DNA of 64,000 nt from Verrucomicrobiota bacterium (GTDB lineage: Bacteria > Verrucomicrobiota > Verrucomicrobiia > Limisphaerales > JACRJZ01), in assembly GCA_016219875.1 (NCBI GenBank), contig JACRJZ010000137.1, positions 37,127-101,126 on the forward strand, written 5' to 3'. This document shows positions 25,363 through 34,797 of the stretch, one piece after another. Numbering within the stretch: position 1 is the stretch's first letter; each line of letters opens with the position of its first letter. The notes under the pieces were generated by a model, which saw only the letters and a list, made by a program, of their open reading frames with translations, searched no databases and was not told the DNA's origin. A program made the position numbers and the translations under genes.

Positions 25363-26166
25363 ATGAGCCGTGACACCGCCCTGGCCGTGGCCGCCCATCC
25401 TGACGACATCGAGTTCATGATGGCGGGGACGCTGCTGCTCCTCCGGCAAGCCGGCTGGGACACCCACTACCTGACCATCGCCAGCGGCAATTGCGGCAGC
25501 GTGGAACACGACTCCGCCACCACCCGCCGCGTCCGCCGGCGCGAGGCCCAAGCCGCGTGTGAAGTCCTCGGCGCCCGCTGGCATCCGTGCCTGGCGGACG
25601 ACCTGGAGATTTTCTACGACCTCAAAACCATCCTCCGGCTCGCGGCGGTCATCCGGGACGTCGCGCCCCGCGTGCTGCTCGTGCCGTCGCCGCAGGATTA
25701 CATGGAAGATCACACGAACTCCTCGCGGCTGGCGGTGAGCGCGGCGTTCGTGCGTGGGATGCCGAACGTGAAGACCCTCCCGTCGCGCCGTCCGGTCGGC
25801 GGCGACGTCACTGTTTACCATGCTATGCCGCACGGCCTGCGCGATCCGCTGCGCCGGCGGGTGATTCCAGGCGCGTTCGTCAACACCACCGCCGTCCACG
25901 CGCGTAAGCGCCAGGCGCTCGCCGCCCACGCCAGCCAGAAACTCTGGCTCGACAAGTCGCAAGGCATGGATTCCTACCTGCGGGTTTGCGATGACATGTC
26001 GCGGGAAGTGGGCCGGCTCTCGCGCCGCTTTCAGCACGCGGAAGGCTGGCGGCGGCATTTGCACTACGGCTTCTGCGCGCCCGACGCCGATCCGCTCAAG
26101 GAAGTTCTCGGCAAGGATTACTTGGTGAACCGCGCCTACGAAAAATCGCTCGACCGAGAAACCTGA
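25363..26166 (+). CDS. PIG-L family N-deacetylase
   Basis: Zinc-dependent deacetylase of 267 residues, probably removing an N-acetyl group from a glucosamine-type sugar. The metal motif AHPDD lies at 11-15 (AVAAHPDDIEFMMAG), and the second site is in DHTNSSRLAV, where the H of the D-H pair is expected to bind zinc. No signal peptide is seen. It lies 83 bp after the oxidoreductase and 53 bp before the NagB-like gene. Deacetylase plus isomerase/deaminase resembles the NagA/NagB logic of amino-sugar catabolism, although the enzyme types differ. Substrate unproven. Confidence 0.9.
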   Translation: MSRDTALAVAAHPDDIEFMMAGTLLLLRQAGWDTHYLTIASGNCGSVEHDSATTRRVRRREAQAACEVLGARWHPCLADDLEIFYDLKTILRLAAVIRDVAPRVLLVPSPQDYMEDHTNSSRLAVSAAFVRGMPNVKTLPSRRPVGGDVTVYHAMPHGLRDPLRRRVIPGAFVNTTAVHARKRQALAAHASQKLWLDKSQGMDSYLRVCDDMSREVGRLSRRFQHAEGWRRHLHYGFCAPDADPLKEVLGKDYLVNRAYEKSLDRET

Positions 26167-26219
26167 TTACGTTTCACGTATTACGCTTCACGGCTCAACT
26201 CTCAACCCTCTAGAAGACC

Positions 26220-27152
26220 ATGCCTCGTAAACTCAGCGCCATCTGCCCGGACTGGTGGGACTACACCACCCTCGACGACGACTTGATCCGAGCCGTCGCC
26301 CGGCTCACGCCCAAAGACCTGCTCCAGCTTTCGCGGCCCGGCTTCAAAGTCGTGTTCTACGACACCCACGAGGAGTTCTACCTCACCGAGGCGCTGGAGT
26401 ACATCACCGCCTGGCGGCAATCCACCGAGGACAACCCGGTCGGCATCTGCGGCCCGATCGGTCCCACGGAGCAGTTGCCGCTCGTCGCGCGCCTCGTCAA
26501 CGACCTGGACCTGCGCGTGAAGTCGGCCCATTTCTGGGGCATGGACGAGTGGTTCCTCGACGGCAAGGAAGCGCCCGTCACGCACCCGCTTTCCTTCGAG
26601 CGCGCCGATCGCGAGCTTTGCTTCAAGCGCATCCGCCGGGAACTCGTCATGCCGGATACGAACCTGCATTTTCCCAAGGCCGACACGGCGGCCTATCGTG
26701 AATCGTGGGACGCCGGCGTGCGCTGCGCCGTCATGCAAGGCGGCCAGGGAGACGTGAAGCACTGGGCCTTCAACGACCCGCCCAGGCGCAAAGGCAGACA
26801 CAAAGACGCCCCGCCCACGCCGGCCGAGTATCGCAAGCTGCCCACACGCGTCGTCGATCTCCACCCGTTGACTGTGGCGCAGAACGCGCGCACGAGCGGC
26901 GGCGGCAACATTGCGCTCGTGCCCACGCAGGCCATCAGCGTCGGTCCGGTCGAGACGTGGAAGGCGGACAAGATTTCCATCTGGCACGCCGGCCACCACG
27001 ACAACCCCTTTGGTCAACGGCTGACGACCTACATGATTTCCAAGCGGATCGTGGACACAGCCGTACCCATGTCGTTGCTGGCCGATCACCCGAACGTGCA
27101 ATTCAACTTCTACCGGCCGGGCATCGGAACCTGCGACGTGGAGATGCACTGA
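26220..27152 (+). CDS. NagB/RpiA-fold protein (glucosamine-6-phosphate isomerase-like)
   Basis: 310-residue cytoplasmic protein of the NagB type. Visible are ICGPIGPTEQLPLV (phosphate-loop region), AHFWGMDEWFLDG, equivalent to the conserved D-E of glucosamine-6-phosphate deaminase, and VMQGGQGDVKHWAFNDPP in place of the usual GIGxxGHIAFNEP loop. The changed loop suggests a substrate other than glucosamine-6-phosphate. Third gene of the oxidoreductase/PIG-L/NagB-like set. Confidence 0.82.
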   Translation: MPRKLSAICPDWWDYTTLDDDLIRAVARLTPKDLLQLSRPGFKVVFYDTHEEFYLTEALEYITAWRQSTEDNPVGICGPIGPTEQLPLVARLVNDLDLRVKSAHFWGMDEWFLDGKEAPVTHPLSFERADRELCFKRIRRELVMPDTNLHFPKADTAAYRESWDAGVRCAVMQGGQGDVKHWAFNDPPRRKGRHKDAPPTPAEYRKLPTRVVDLHPLTVAQNARTSGGGNIALVPTQAISVGPVETWKADKISIWHAGHHDNPFGQRLTTYMISKRIVDTAVPMSLLADHPNVQFNFYRPGIGTCDVEMH

Positions 27153-27160
27153 GCCATGAA

Positions 27161-27293
27161 GTAGGACAGGCGTCGCGCCTGTCTCTGATATCCGTGCGGC
27201 GGATCCGGCACGGGAATGGGGTTTGACCTGAAGCGACCACCGACCGGCAAGCGAAGCTTCCAAGAATGGAGACAGGCGCGACGCTTGTCCTAC
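27161..27293. repeat. Repeat family C
   Basis: Inverted repeat with arms GTAGGACAGGCGTCGCGCCT and its near-complement GAGACAGGCGCGACGCTTGT..CCTAC, separated by about 80 bp including TGAAGCGACCACCGACCGGC. A relative is seen, split, at about 45617-45905. It is non-coding and fills most of the gap before the POT transporter. Confidence 0.8.
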
Positions 27294-27392
27294 GCGGAGA
27301 GCCGTTTGGTGGAGCAGCCGGCCATCCCAGAAGATTTGCTGGCCCTCCGGGACCGAATCCGGTAACAACCCGGCGCACAACTTGACCACAAC

Positions 27393-29375
27393 ATGAGCGC
27401 CAGCACAAAAAACGCCGCTGACCGTTTGCCGCCCCAAACCAAGTTCATCGTCGGCAACGAAGCCTGCGAACGCTTCAGCTATTACGGCATCCGCAGCATC
27501 TTGGCCGGCTACATCACGGGCGAAGTGGTCCGCGGCGGACTGGGCCAGACGACCGACACGTCCACGAGCATCATCCACCTCTTCATCTTCGCGAATTACT
27601 TCATGCCTTTGCTGGGGGCCTGGCTCTCCGACAAGCTGGTCGGGCGCTACTACACGATCCTCTACGTATCGCTGATTTACTGCCTTGGGAACGGGGTGCT
27701 GGCTTGCAGCGATTTCTTCACGACGGTCACCTCCAAGATGATTTGTCTGGCCGTAGGACTTGGCCTCGTCGCGTTCGGCGCCGGCGGCATCAAGCCGTGC
27801 GTCTCGGCCTTCATGGGCGACCAGTTCAAGCCGGAGCAAGGGCACCTGCTGCAGAAGGCCTACGGGGCGTTTTACTGGTCGATCAACTTCGGTTCGTTCT
27901 TCTCCTTCCTCGTCGTGCCGTGGGTCAAGGACCATCACGGCTACGGTCTGGCCTTCGGCGTGCCGGGTGTCTTGATGGCGCTGGCCACGCTGATTTTCTG
28001 GCTAGGCACGAAGCATTACACGCGCGTGCCGCCGGCGCGGGAAACCAAGACCGCGGGCTTTCTTCAAGTGTTCCTGCACGCGTTCCGCAGCCAAGGCCGG
28101 ATGACGCTGGCGCCGGCGATCAACATCCTGGCCGGCCTGGTGTTGCCGATGGTCACCATGATCGCCCTCACCGTGGTGGCGTTGGGGCCAACTTCCGCGT
28201 CGTTCTCGGAAAGCGACCTCAAGGACTTTCCGCGGTTGGTCGGCAAGATCACCCAACCGGCGGATGCCGTGTCCGCCTGCCTCGGCACGAACCTCTCTCC
28301 TGACACGGTCAAGGCGCTGAAGGAAACGACGGACTTGTCGTCCGCTCCCGCGGCGGTGAAGGCCGCCGTGCTGCACGACTTGAACAAGCTGGTGGGCGAG
28401 GGCGTTCCTCTCCATGAGCCGCAACGTTTCCAAGGCGTCAGCCTGAGGCCAGCCACCCAAGAGCTTCTGGCCCGCAACCCAACGGGAGAAGATTTAGTCT
28501 GGCTCAATCGGATGCTCCTGGAGGACGCCTTCCCGACAGAATTGGGCAAGCAACCGATGGTGTTGGCGAAGACCATGAAGGCCATCGGCTGGACGGCGCT
28601 GGTTGGCGTGGCCGTGTGGTACTTGCTGATTCTCGCCCTGAGTCTGCTTGGCCGAATGGAACTTCCTGACAGTTTCTGGCAAGCAGCCCGCCCACGGCAC
28701 AGCGAATCCGAAGTTTCCGCAGCCCGCTCCGTGGGGCCAATTCTCTTTGTGTTTGCGCTGGTCCCGATCTTCTGGGCGCTGTTTGACCAGACGACTTCGA
28801 CCTGGGTCATGCAAGGCCAGAAGATGATTCCGCAGGGCCTCCTGGGCTATAGTGTCGGCGCGGAGCAAATGCAGTCGGCCAACCCGGCGCTGGTGATGAT
28901 CCTCGTGCCGCTGCTCACGCTCGTCGTGTATCCGCGACTGGGGCGCTTGGCGACGCCCTTGCGCCGGATGAGTGCCGGTTTTTTCCTGGCCGCGGCGTCT
29001 TACGTGATCGTGGCCTGGTTGCAGCAGCGCCTGGAAGCTGGGGCGCAACTCAACGTGCTGTGGCAAACGCTCCCTTACATCGTTCTGACCACCGGGGAAG
29101 TGCTGCTTTCCACGACGGGCCTGGAATTCGCGTTCGCGGAATCGGCGGCTTCGATGCGAAGCACCATCATGAGCTTCTGGCTGCTGACGGTGGCGTTGGG
29201 CAACTTGATTGTCACCGCGATTACCAAGGTGATGGGTGGCGGCGCAGCCCACGCTGCCTCCGTCAGCACGTCGCGCTTCCTGCTCTACGCCGGCCTGACC
29301 GCCGTGGTGGGTGTGCTCTTCAGTCTGGTTGCTACGCAATACCGCTACCGGCATCCGTCGTTCAAGGGGAACTGA
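27393..29375 (+). CDS. POT/PTR2-family proton-dependent oligopeptide transporter
   Basis: Inner-membrane proton-coupled di/tripeptide importer of 660 residues. The family motif E-x2-E-R-F-x-Y-Y is at 23-31 (EACERFSYYG). GLGLVAFGAGGIKPCVSAFMGDQF matches the PTR2 signature, followed by GAFYWSINFGSFFS. The protein is about 150 residues longer than typical bacterial members. The extra length is a hydrophilic helical insert at about 269-387, between the two six-helix bundles, without membrane segments. ATG 27393 gives a sensible start. Confidence 0.92.
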   Translation: MSASTKNAADRLPPQTKFIVGNEACERFSYYGIRSILAGYITGEVVRGGLGQTTDTSTSIIHLFIFANYFMPLLGAWLSDKLVGRYYTILYVSLIYCLGNGVLACSDFFTTVTSKMICLAVGLGLVAFGAGGIKPCVSAFMGDQFKPEQGHLLQKAYGAFYWSINFGSFFSFLVVPWVKDHHGYGLAFGVPGVLMALATLIFWLGTKHYTRVPPARETKTAGFLQVFLHAFRSQGRMTLAPAINILAGLVLPMVTMIALTVVALGPTSASFSESDLKDFPRLVGKITQPADAVSACLGTNLSPDTVKALKETTDLSSAPAAVKAAVLHDLNKLVGEGVPLHEPQRFQGVSLRPATQELLARNPTGEDLVWLNRMLLEDAFPTELGKQPMVLAKTMKAIGWTALVGVAVWYLLILALSLLGRMELPDSFWQAARPRHSESEVSAARSVGPILFVFALVPIFWALFDQTTSTWVMQGQKMIPQGLLGYSVGAEQMQSANPALVMILVPLLTLVVYPRLGRLATPLRRMSAGFFLAAASYVIVAWLQQRLEAGAQLNVLWQTLPYIVLTTGEVLLSTTGLEFAFAESAASMRSTIMSFWLLTVALGNLIVTAITKVMGGGAAHAASVSTSRFLLYAGLTAVVGVLFSLVATQYRYRHPSFKGN

Positions 29376-29448
29376 GCGGGAAACGCAGAAGCCTAAAGCG
29401 GCGCGGGCAAACCTGTCGTGGCCAAAGGGCACATCTGGCCAGTGCCAC

Positions 29449-29565
29449 CGTAGCGCAGGCTTTCCAGCCTGCGAGGCGTGCGAGCGATTCGGCCGTCCGC
29501 ATCGTGGCGGAGGGCCTGCCGACAAGAATGTCGGCGCTACGGCAGGCTGGAAAGCCTGCGCTACG
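29449..29565. repeat. Repeat family B-like, variant copy
   Basis: A 24-bp perfect inverted repeat (arms starting CGTAGCGCAGGCTTTCCAGC, at 29449-29472 and 29542-29565) flanks a 69-bp centre. The arms share GTAGCGCAG-CTTTCCAG with the two long family B copies, but the terminal GGCTGCATCAA ends are missing. It lies between the POT transporter and the ABC genes. Confidence 0.8.
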
Positions 29566-29668
29566 GCGGGGATGTCCGGTTGCGCCCGTGGCCGAACTTC
29601 TCCCGACTTTTTGTTGGCCCGGCGCGCGCGCCATGCTCTAAGCTGCGCGGGCGTTGACGCTGCAAAGC

Positions 29669-30616
29669 ATGATTGAGGTCGCCAATTTGACGAAGCGCTA
29701 CGCCGGCCACACCGCGGTCACGGACGTGTCTTTCACGGTGGGGCGCGGCGAAATCGTGGGCTTGCTCGGTCCCAACGGGGCGGGCAAGAGCACGATCCTG
29801 CGCATTCTTTCCTGCTTCATGCCGGCCACCTCGGGGACGGTGCGCGTGGCGGGCTTGGACGTGTTCACCCAGGCGGACGAAGTGCGGCGGCGCATCGGCT
29901 ACATGCCGGAGAACAACCCGCTGCACAAAGAAATGCGCGTGCGCGAGTACCTCAAGTTCCGCGCCCGCCTCAAGGGTCTCAGCCGGCCCCGGTCGCGCGA
30001 GCGCGCCGACGTCGTCATGCAACAGTGTGCGCTCACGGAGGTCAGCCATCGCATCATCGCGCACCTCTCCAAAGGCTACCAGCAGCGCGTGGGTCTGGCC
30101 GACGCGTTGGTGCATGAGCCGGAACTCATCCTCCTCGACGAACCGACGCAGGGTCTCGATCCCAACCAGATTCGCGCCGTGCGGCAACTCGTCAAAGACC
30201 TCGGCAAGAGCCACACCATCCTGCTTTCCAGCCACATTCTGCCCGAAGTGGAAATGACCTGCACACGGGTGCTGATCCTGCATCATGGCCGCATCCTCGC
30301 CGCGGACACGCCGGAGAATTTGCAGAAGGACCAAGATGAAGCCGGCCAAGTCGTGGCCGAGATCGCCGCGCCGAGGGAGGAGTTGCGTCTGGCCTGGGAG
30401 CACACGCCGGAAATCCAGCGCCACGACATGGCGGCGGCGGAGGGCAACTACCTCCGTTGCACGCTGACGCCGCGGCCAGGCGTCGATCTGCGCCCGCACA
30501 TCCACAAGCTGGCGACGGAACGCGGCTGGCCGTTGCGTGAACTGACCCGCACCCGGCTCACGCTGGAAGACATTTTCGTCCGGGTCACTCACGCGGGAAG
30601 GGAAGAGGAGCCTTGA
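29669..30616 (+). CDS. ABC transporter ATP-binding protein (GldA-like)
   Basis: Cytoplasmic ATPase subunit of 315 residues. Walker A GPNGAGKST at 34-42, signature LSKGYQQRVGLA, Walker B LILLDEPTQGLDP, and the H-loop in LLSSHIL. The first ATG in the family context (MIEVANLTKRYAGH) is 29669. A C-terminal extension of about 80 residues is usual for this class. Its stop TGA overlaps the permease ATG (TGATG), and a GldG-like gene follows, so all three form one operon. In gliding Bacteroidota such systems support motility; in other phyla the role is unknown. Confidence 0.92.
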   Translation: MIEVANLTKRYAGHTAVTDVSFTVGRGEIVGLLGPNGAGKSTILRILSCFMPATSGTVRVAGLDVFTQADEVRRRIGYMPENNPLHKEMRVREYLKFRARLKGLSRPRSRERADVVMQQCALTEVSHRIIAHLSKGYQQRVGLADALVHEPELILLDEPTQGLDPNQIRAVRQLVKDLGKSHTILLSSHILPEVEMTCTRVLILHHGRILAADTPENLQKDQDEAGQVVAEIAAPREELRLAWEHTPEIQRHDMAAAEGNYLRCTLTPRPGVDLRPHIHKLATERGWPLRELTRTRLTLEDIFVRVTHAGREEEP

Positions 30617-31368
30617 TGCAGACTTACCTCACACTGGTCCGCCGCGAGTTGGGGAGCCACTTCGTGTCCTGGACGGGCTACGTGGTCCTGGCCGGCGTGC
30701 TGTTCCTCCTGGGTCTCTCCACGGCGAGTCTGCTGCAGGAAATGAACGCCCAGGAGAACGACATGCCGCTCATGGAGCAGTTCCTCGACACCTATTATTT
30801 CTGGCTCGTGCTGCTGCTGGCCACGCCCATCCTGACCATGCGCACCTTCGCGCTGGAGAAATTCTCCGGCACGTTTGAAACCCTGATGACCGCGCCGGTC
30901 GGGGACCTGGAGGTGGTGTTGGCCAAGTTCAGCGGCGCGATGGTGTTGCACGTCTTGATTTGGGTGCCGCTCTTCGGGCAGATGCTCCTCTTCCGCCACT
31001 ACGGCAACGATCCCACCGTGGCCGATACCGGCACGGCGGCCAGCACCTTCCTCGGCATCGTGCTGTTGGGGATGCTCTACATGTCGATGGGCTGCCTGGC
31101 CTCGGCGCTCACCCGCAATCTGAACACCGCAGCCATGATCGCGTTCGCCTTGGGCGTGTCCGTGTTCGTGCTGAGCTACTTGACGTTCGGAACGTCCTTG
31201 CAGCCGGGCTGGCGCACGGAGCTGTACTCGCACATCTCCATCATCGAACACATGCGGGACTTTGCACGCGGCGTGGTCGATACGCGGGCCTTGGTGTTCT
31301 ACCTCAGCGCCACCGCGGTGTTCCTGTTTCTGACGCTGAAGACCGTGGAAAGCCGGAGATGGAGATGA
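30616..31368 (+). CDS. ABC-2 type permease (GldF-like)
   Basis: Membrane subunit of 250 residues with about six helices. It starts MQTYLTLVRRELGSHFVSW and has the conserved ALEKFSGTFETLMTAPV coupling segment after TM2, typical of ABC-2/GldF permeases. The start overlaps the ATPase stop, and the stop TGA overlaps the next ATG at 31365, so the three products are made together. Confidence 0.9.
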   Translation: MQTYLTLVRRELGSHFVSWTGYVVLAGVLFLLGLSTASLLQEMNAQENDMPLMEQFLDTYYFWLVLLLATPILTMRTFALEKFSGTFETLMTAPVGDLEVVLAKFSGAMVLHVLIWVPLFGQMLLFRHYGNDPTVADTGTAASTFLGIVLLGMLYMSMGCLASALTRNLNTAAMIAFALGVSVFVLSYLTFGTSLQPGWRTELYSHISIIEHMRDFARGVVDTRALVFYLSATAVFLFLTLKTVESRRWR

Positions 31369-32861
31369 ACGCCGACACCCCCACTTTCTCCTTCGGCCGC
31401 CGCTGGAACGTGCTCCTGAACGTGGTCCTCTCCATCTTCGCCGTCCTCGCGCTGGCCGTGATGGCCAATTACCTGGCCGTGCGTCATTTCAAGCGCCTGC
31501 ACTGGACCGCCGACACGCAGATGAAGCTCTCGCCTCGGACGCTCCAGGTGCTGGCCATGCTGACCAACAAGGTCCACGTCACGGTGTACTATGACTCCCA
31601 AGATGACCCCTACCTCTACGGGCGCATCACCGGTCTGCTGAGGGAATACCAGTCCGCCAGCCCGCACCTCGAGGTGCAACGGGTCGATTACTTCCGGGAC
31701 CCCGCCGCCGCCAAAGAGGTCAAGGCGAGGCACCGATTGAACCAGGTGAGCGACAAGAACCTGGTCATCTTCGAGTGCAACGGCAATCGCGACATTGTCA
31801 CCAGTTTGGAACTTTCGGACACCGACATCCAGGGCGTCTTGGAACGGAGAACGAGAGAGGTCAAGCGCACCCATTTCCGCGGCGAACTGCGCTTCACGTC
31901 GGCCATCTACAACGTCGTCACGCCCCGCAGGAACAAGGCCTATTTCCTCCGCGGCCACGGCGAGCACAACCCCGAGAGCACCGACCAGACGATCGGTTGC
32001 TCCGAACTCGTGGCCACGCTCAAGGACGAATGCAGCATGCTCTCCGACACGCTCACGCTGGTGGGCACCAACGAGGTGCCGGCGGACTGCAACCTGCTCA
32101 TCATCCCCGGCCCGATGGACCCGTTTTCGAAGCAAGACCTCGACAAGCTCCAACGCTACCTGGACCAAGGCGGGCGAATGCTGGTGCTCTTCAACTACTT
32201 CTCCGTCCGGCCGGGGAAGCCCTCCGGCCTGGAAAGGTTCTTGGCCCAATACAATGTCGCGGTGGGAGAGAACTTGGTCACCGACACGTGGAACACGGTT
32301 TCTGGCAGCGGCGATCTCAGACCAGTGGAACTGGGCAGTCATCCCATCGTGGCGCGGATGCAGAACAGTGTGCTGCATTTGAACCTGCCTCGCTCCATTC
32401 GGCGGCTCCAGTCGGCTGCGGCGCGCGCCGGGGCCAGCCGTGTGGACGAGTTGTTGTTCACCGGGCCGTACAGCCGCGTGGACAGCAGCTTCAGAAACGG
32501 CGTGCCCCAGAAGAGCGAGCCGGCCAGCGCCGTCCCTCTCATGGTGGCCGTCGAACGCGGCAGCGTGCCGGGTGTCAGCGCCGAACGGGGCGTGATGCGC
32601 TTGGTCGTCCTGGGCGATTCCTGGTTGATGCAGAACCAAGGCATCCAGTCCATGGCCAATCGCGACTTCGCGGCAGCCGTCGCCAACTGGCTCGTGGACC
32701 AAAGCGTTCTGATCTCCGGCGTGGCGCCGCGTCCGGTGAAGCATTATCAAATCATCATGACCCAACACCAGCTTGCGGTCGCGCGGGGAATTTTGCTGCT
32801 GGGCCTCCCTGGCGGCGTCATCCTGGTGGGCGCGTTGGTGTGGTGGCGACGACGGAGTTGA
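31365..32861 (+). CDS. GldG-like ABC-associated periplasmic protein
   Basis: 498-residue protein anchored by an N-terminal TM (about 15-37, LLNVVLSIFAVLALAVMANY) and a C-terminal TM (ILLLGLPGGVILVGALVWWRR). Between them is a large domain of the GldG/DUF4350-like type (IFT-like fold) with LSPRTLQVLAMLTNKVHVTV and KAYFLRGHGEHNPES, a hallmark of the family. GGAG lies 6 bp before ATG 31365; ATG 31359 is an alternative. The protein probably works with the ATPase and permease above in an export or envelope process. The exact role is unknown. Confidence 0.87.
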   Translation: MNADTPTFSFGRRWNVLLNVVLSIFAVLALAVMANYLAVRHFKRLHWTADTQMKLSPRTLQVLAMLTNKVHVTVYYDSQDDPYLYGRITGLLREYQSASPHLEVQRVDYFRDPAAAKEVKARHRLNQVSDKNLVIFECNGNRDIVTSLELSDTDIQGVLERRTREVKRTHFRGELRFTSAIYNVVTPRRNKAYFLRGHGEHNPESTDQTIGCSELVATLKDECSMLSDTLTLVGTNEVPADCNLLIIPGPMDPFSKQDLDKLQRYLDQGGRMLVLFNYFSVRPGKPSGLERFLAQYNVAVGENLVTDTWNTVSGSGDLRPVELGSHPIVARMQNSVLHLNLPRSIRRLQSAAARAGASRVDELLFTGPYSRVDSSFRNGVPQKSEPASAVPLMVAVERGSVPGVSAERGVMRLVVLGDSWLMQNQGIQSMANRDFAAAVANWLVDQSVLISGVAPRPVKHYQIIMTQHQLAVARGILLLGLPGGVILVGALVWWRRRS

Positions 32862-32955
32862 GCCGGCGCGCGGGTGTCCCACCCGCAGCAACCGGAAGCC
32901 GCAAGACGCCGTGGACACTGGCCGCGCTTGGTTACTGGAGGCGTTGCTGCGGCTG

Positions 32956-33090
32956 AGAGCCTGTTTGAAAACCCCCGTTTGGAGTTCCGCGTTTACGCGG
33001 TTCGTGCGGCGCGCCCCCCGCCAAACCGCGTAAACGCGAAACTCCAAACTTCGATTCGTCGCGGCTCAACGGAGTTTTCAAACAGGCTCT
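32956..33090. repeat. Repeat family E
   Basis: Outer arms GAGCCTGTTTGAAAAC and GTTTTCAAACAGGCTC enclose a second palindrome, GGAGTTCCGCGTTTACGCGG with the complement CCGCGTAAACGCGAAACTCC. Parts of the inner unit recur at about 37470-37530 and 39030-39080. After it, 33145-33265 is a run of TTCGGATTTCGGATTT-type simple repeats. The gap 32862-33355 holds no gene I can support. Confidence 0.8.
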
Positions 33091-33355
33091 GAGGGCGGTC
33101 GCGCGCCGCCTCACGACGCCGTAACGCCTCAGTAACGACGGGGCCAAGGCAGAAATCCGAAATCCGAGTGAGCAAGTCCGAGACTCTGTCGGCCCGTGAA
33201 GGTTTCGGATTTGAGATTTCGAGCTTCGGATTTGTTTCGGATTTCGATTTTCGGATTTCGGATTTGCGAACCGCCAGAGCCGGACTCTACTGAGGCCTTA
33301 CACCACGCCGCGGAAATCCATTGGAAAACCACGTTGCTTCCGCTACACCCAAGCC

Positions 33356-34717
33356 ATGAACCGCAACGAGTCTCCGCGAACAACCCGACGGGCCTTCCTC
33401 TCCGCTGCGACAGTTACCGCCGCCAGCTTTGCGATCGTGCCCCGCCACGTGCTGGGCGCCGCGAGCCAAGCGCCGCCCAGTGAGACGCTGAACATCGCGG
33501 TCATTGGCGCGGGCGGCCGCGGGGCCGACGACATCGCCGACTTGAAGGGCCAGAACATCGTCGCCCTCTGCGACGCCGACTGGGAGCGGGCCGCGGGCAC
33601 GTTCAAAAAATTCCCGAAAGCCACCCGGCACCGCGACTTCCGCGTCATGCTGGAAAAGGAAAAGGGCATCGACGCCGTGGTCGTGGCCACGCCGGACCAC
33701 ACGCACGCGGTAGCCTCGATGGCGGCCATTAAGCTCGGCAAGCACGTCTATTGTGAGAAGCCGCTCACGCGCACCGTGCGCGAAGCGCGGGCGTTGACGG
33801 AAGCGGCACGCGGGGCCAAGGTCGCCACCCAGATGGGAAACCAAGGCATGGCTTTCGAGGGCAACCGCCTCATCAACGAGTGGCTCGCCGACGGCGCGAT
33901 TGGCCCGGTGCGCGAAGTCCACGTCTGGTCCGACCGCCCGACGCACAAAGGCAAGCTGCCATTCTGGTGGCCTCAAGGCCTTGAGCGCCCAAAGGAAACT
34001 CCGCCCGTGCCGGCCACGCTCGACTGGGATCTGTGGCTCGGCCCCGCGCCGTGGCGTCCGTATCACCCCGCCTACGTCCCGTTCAAGTGGCGCGGTTGGT
34101 GGGATTTCGGCAGCGGCGGCCTGGGTGACATGGGGATTCACAACCTCGCGCCGGCGTTCTCCGCGCTGAAGCTCGGCGCGCCGGAAAGCATTCACGCCAG
34201 TTCCACGCCGGTCTTCCCGGAATCGGTGCCGCTGGCCAGCATCGTGCATTACCAGTTCCCCGCCCGCGGTGAGCTGCCGCCCGTCAAGCTGCATTGGTAC
34301 GACGGCGGCCTCCTGCCCGCGCGCCCGGAGGAACTGGAGGACGACCGCGATCTCGACCCGGAGGACGGCCTGCTGTTCGTGGGAGACAAGGGCAAGATGC
34401 TCGTGGAAGGCTGGGGTGGCGAACGCCCGCGGCTCATTCCCGAAACTAGGAACAAGGAATACCAGCGCCCGCCGAAAACCTTGCCGCGCTCCGTGGGCCA
34501 TCACCGCGAATGGGTCGAAGCGTGCAAGACCGGCTCGCCCACGCGGTCGAACTTCGATTTCGCCGGCCCGCTCACCGAGGCCGTTCTGTTGGGCACAATC
34601 TCCGTCCGGCTCGGTGGGCAGAAGCTTTACTGGGACAGCGCGAACTTCAAAGTCACCAACCTGCCGGAAGCGAACGGCCTGCTGCACTACCCGTATCGGC
34701 AGGGATGGACGCTGTGA
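33356..34717 (+). CDS. Gfo/Idh/MocA oxidoreductase, Tat-exported
   Basis: 453-residue protein with Tat leader R11-R12 (TTRRAFLSAATVTAASFAIV), probably folded with its cofactor before export. Rossmann motif VIGAGGRGADD at about 49-59, KHVYCEKPLTRTVREA with the family lysine, then DWDLWLGPAPWRPYHPAYVP and WWDFGSGGLGDMGIHN. These last two are the long insertion and substrate-site motifs of the planctomycete/verrucomicrobial secreted subgroup. It is a single gene flanked by repeats; no neighbour suggests a substrate. Confidence 0.92.
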   Translation: MNRNESPRTTRRAFLSAATVTAASFAIVPRHVLGAASQAPPSETLNIAVIGAGGRGADDIADLKGQNIVALCDADWERAAGTFKKFPKATRHRDFRVMLEKEKGIDAVVVATPDHTHAVASMAAIKLGKHVYCEKPLTRTVREARALTEAARGAKVATQMGNQGMAFEGNRLINEWLADGAIGPVREVHVWSDRPTHKGKLPFWWPQGLERPKETPPVPATLDWDLWLGPAPWRPYHPAYVPFKWRGWWDFGSGGLGDMGIHNLAPAFSALKLGAPESIHASSTPVFPESVPLASIVHYQFPARGELPPVKLHWYDGGLLPARPEELEDDRDLDPEDGLLFVGDKGKMLVEGWGGERPRLIPETRNKEYQRPPKTLPRSVGHHREWVEACKTGSPTRSNFDFAGPLTEAVLLGTISVRLGGQKLYWDSANFKVTNLPEANGLLHYPYRQGWTL

Positions 34718-34797
34718 CGAGGGAAGTCGCGCAGGGCCCAAGTGAGAGCTGTTGACCAGGGCGTTGCGCGCCGTGCGTCTCCGCTTTGGAGAACGAG

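Noticed and set aside
26202..27938. 578-codon minus-strand frame
   Set aside because: It covers the NagB-like gene and POT transporter in antisense; no recognisable domain.
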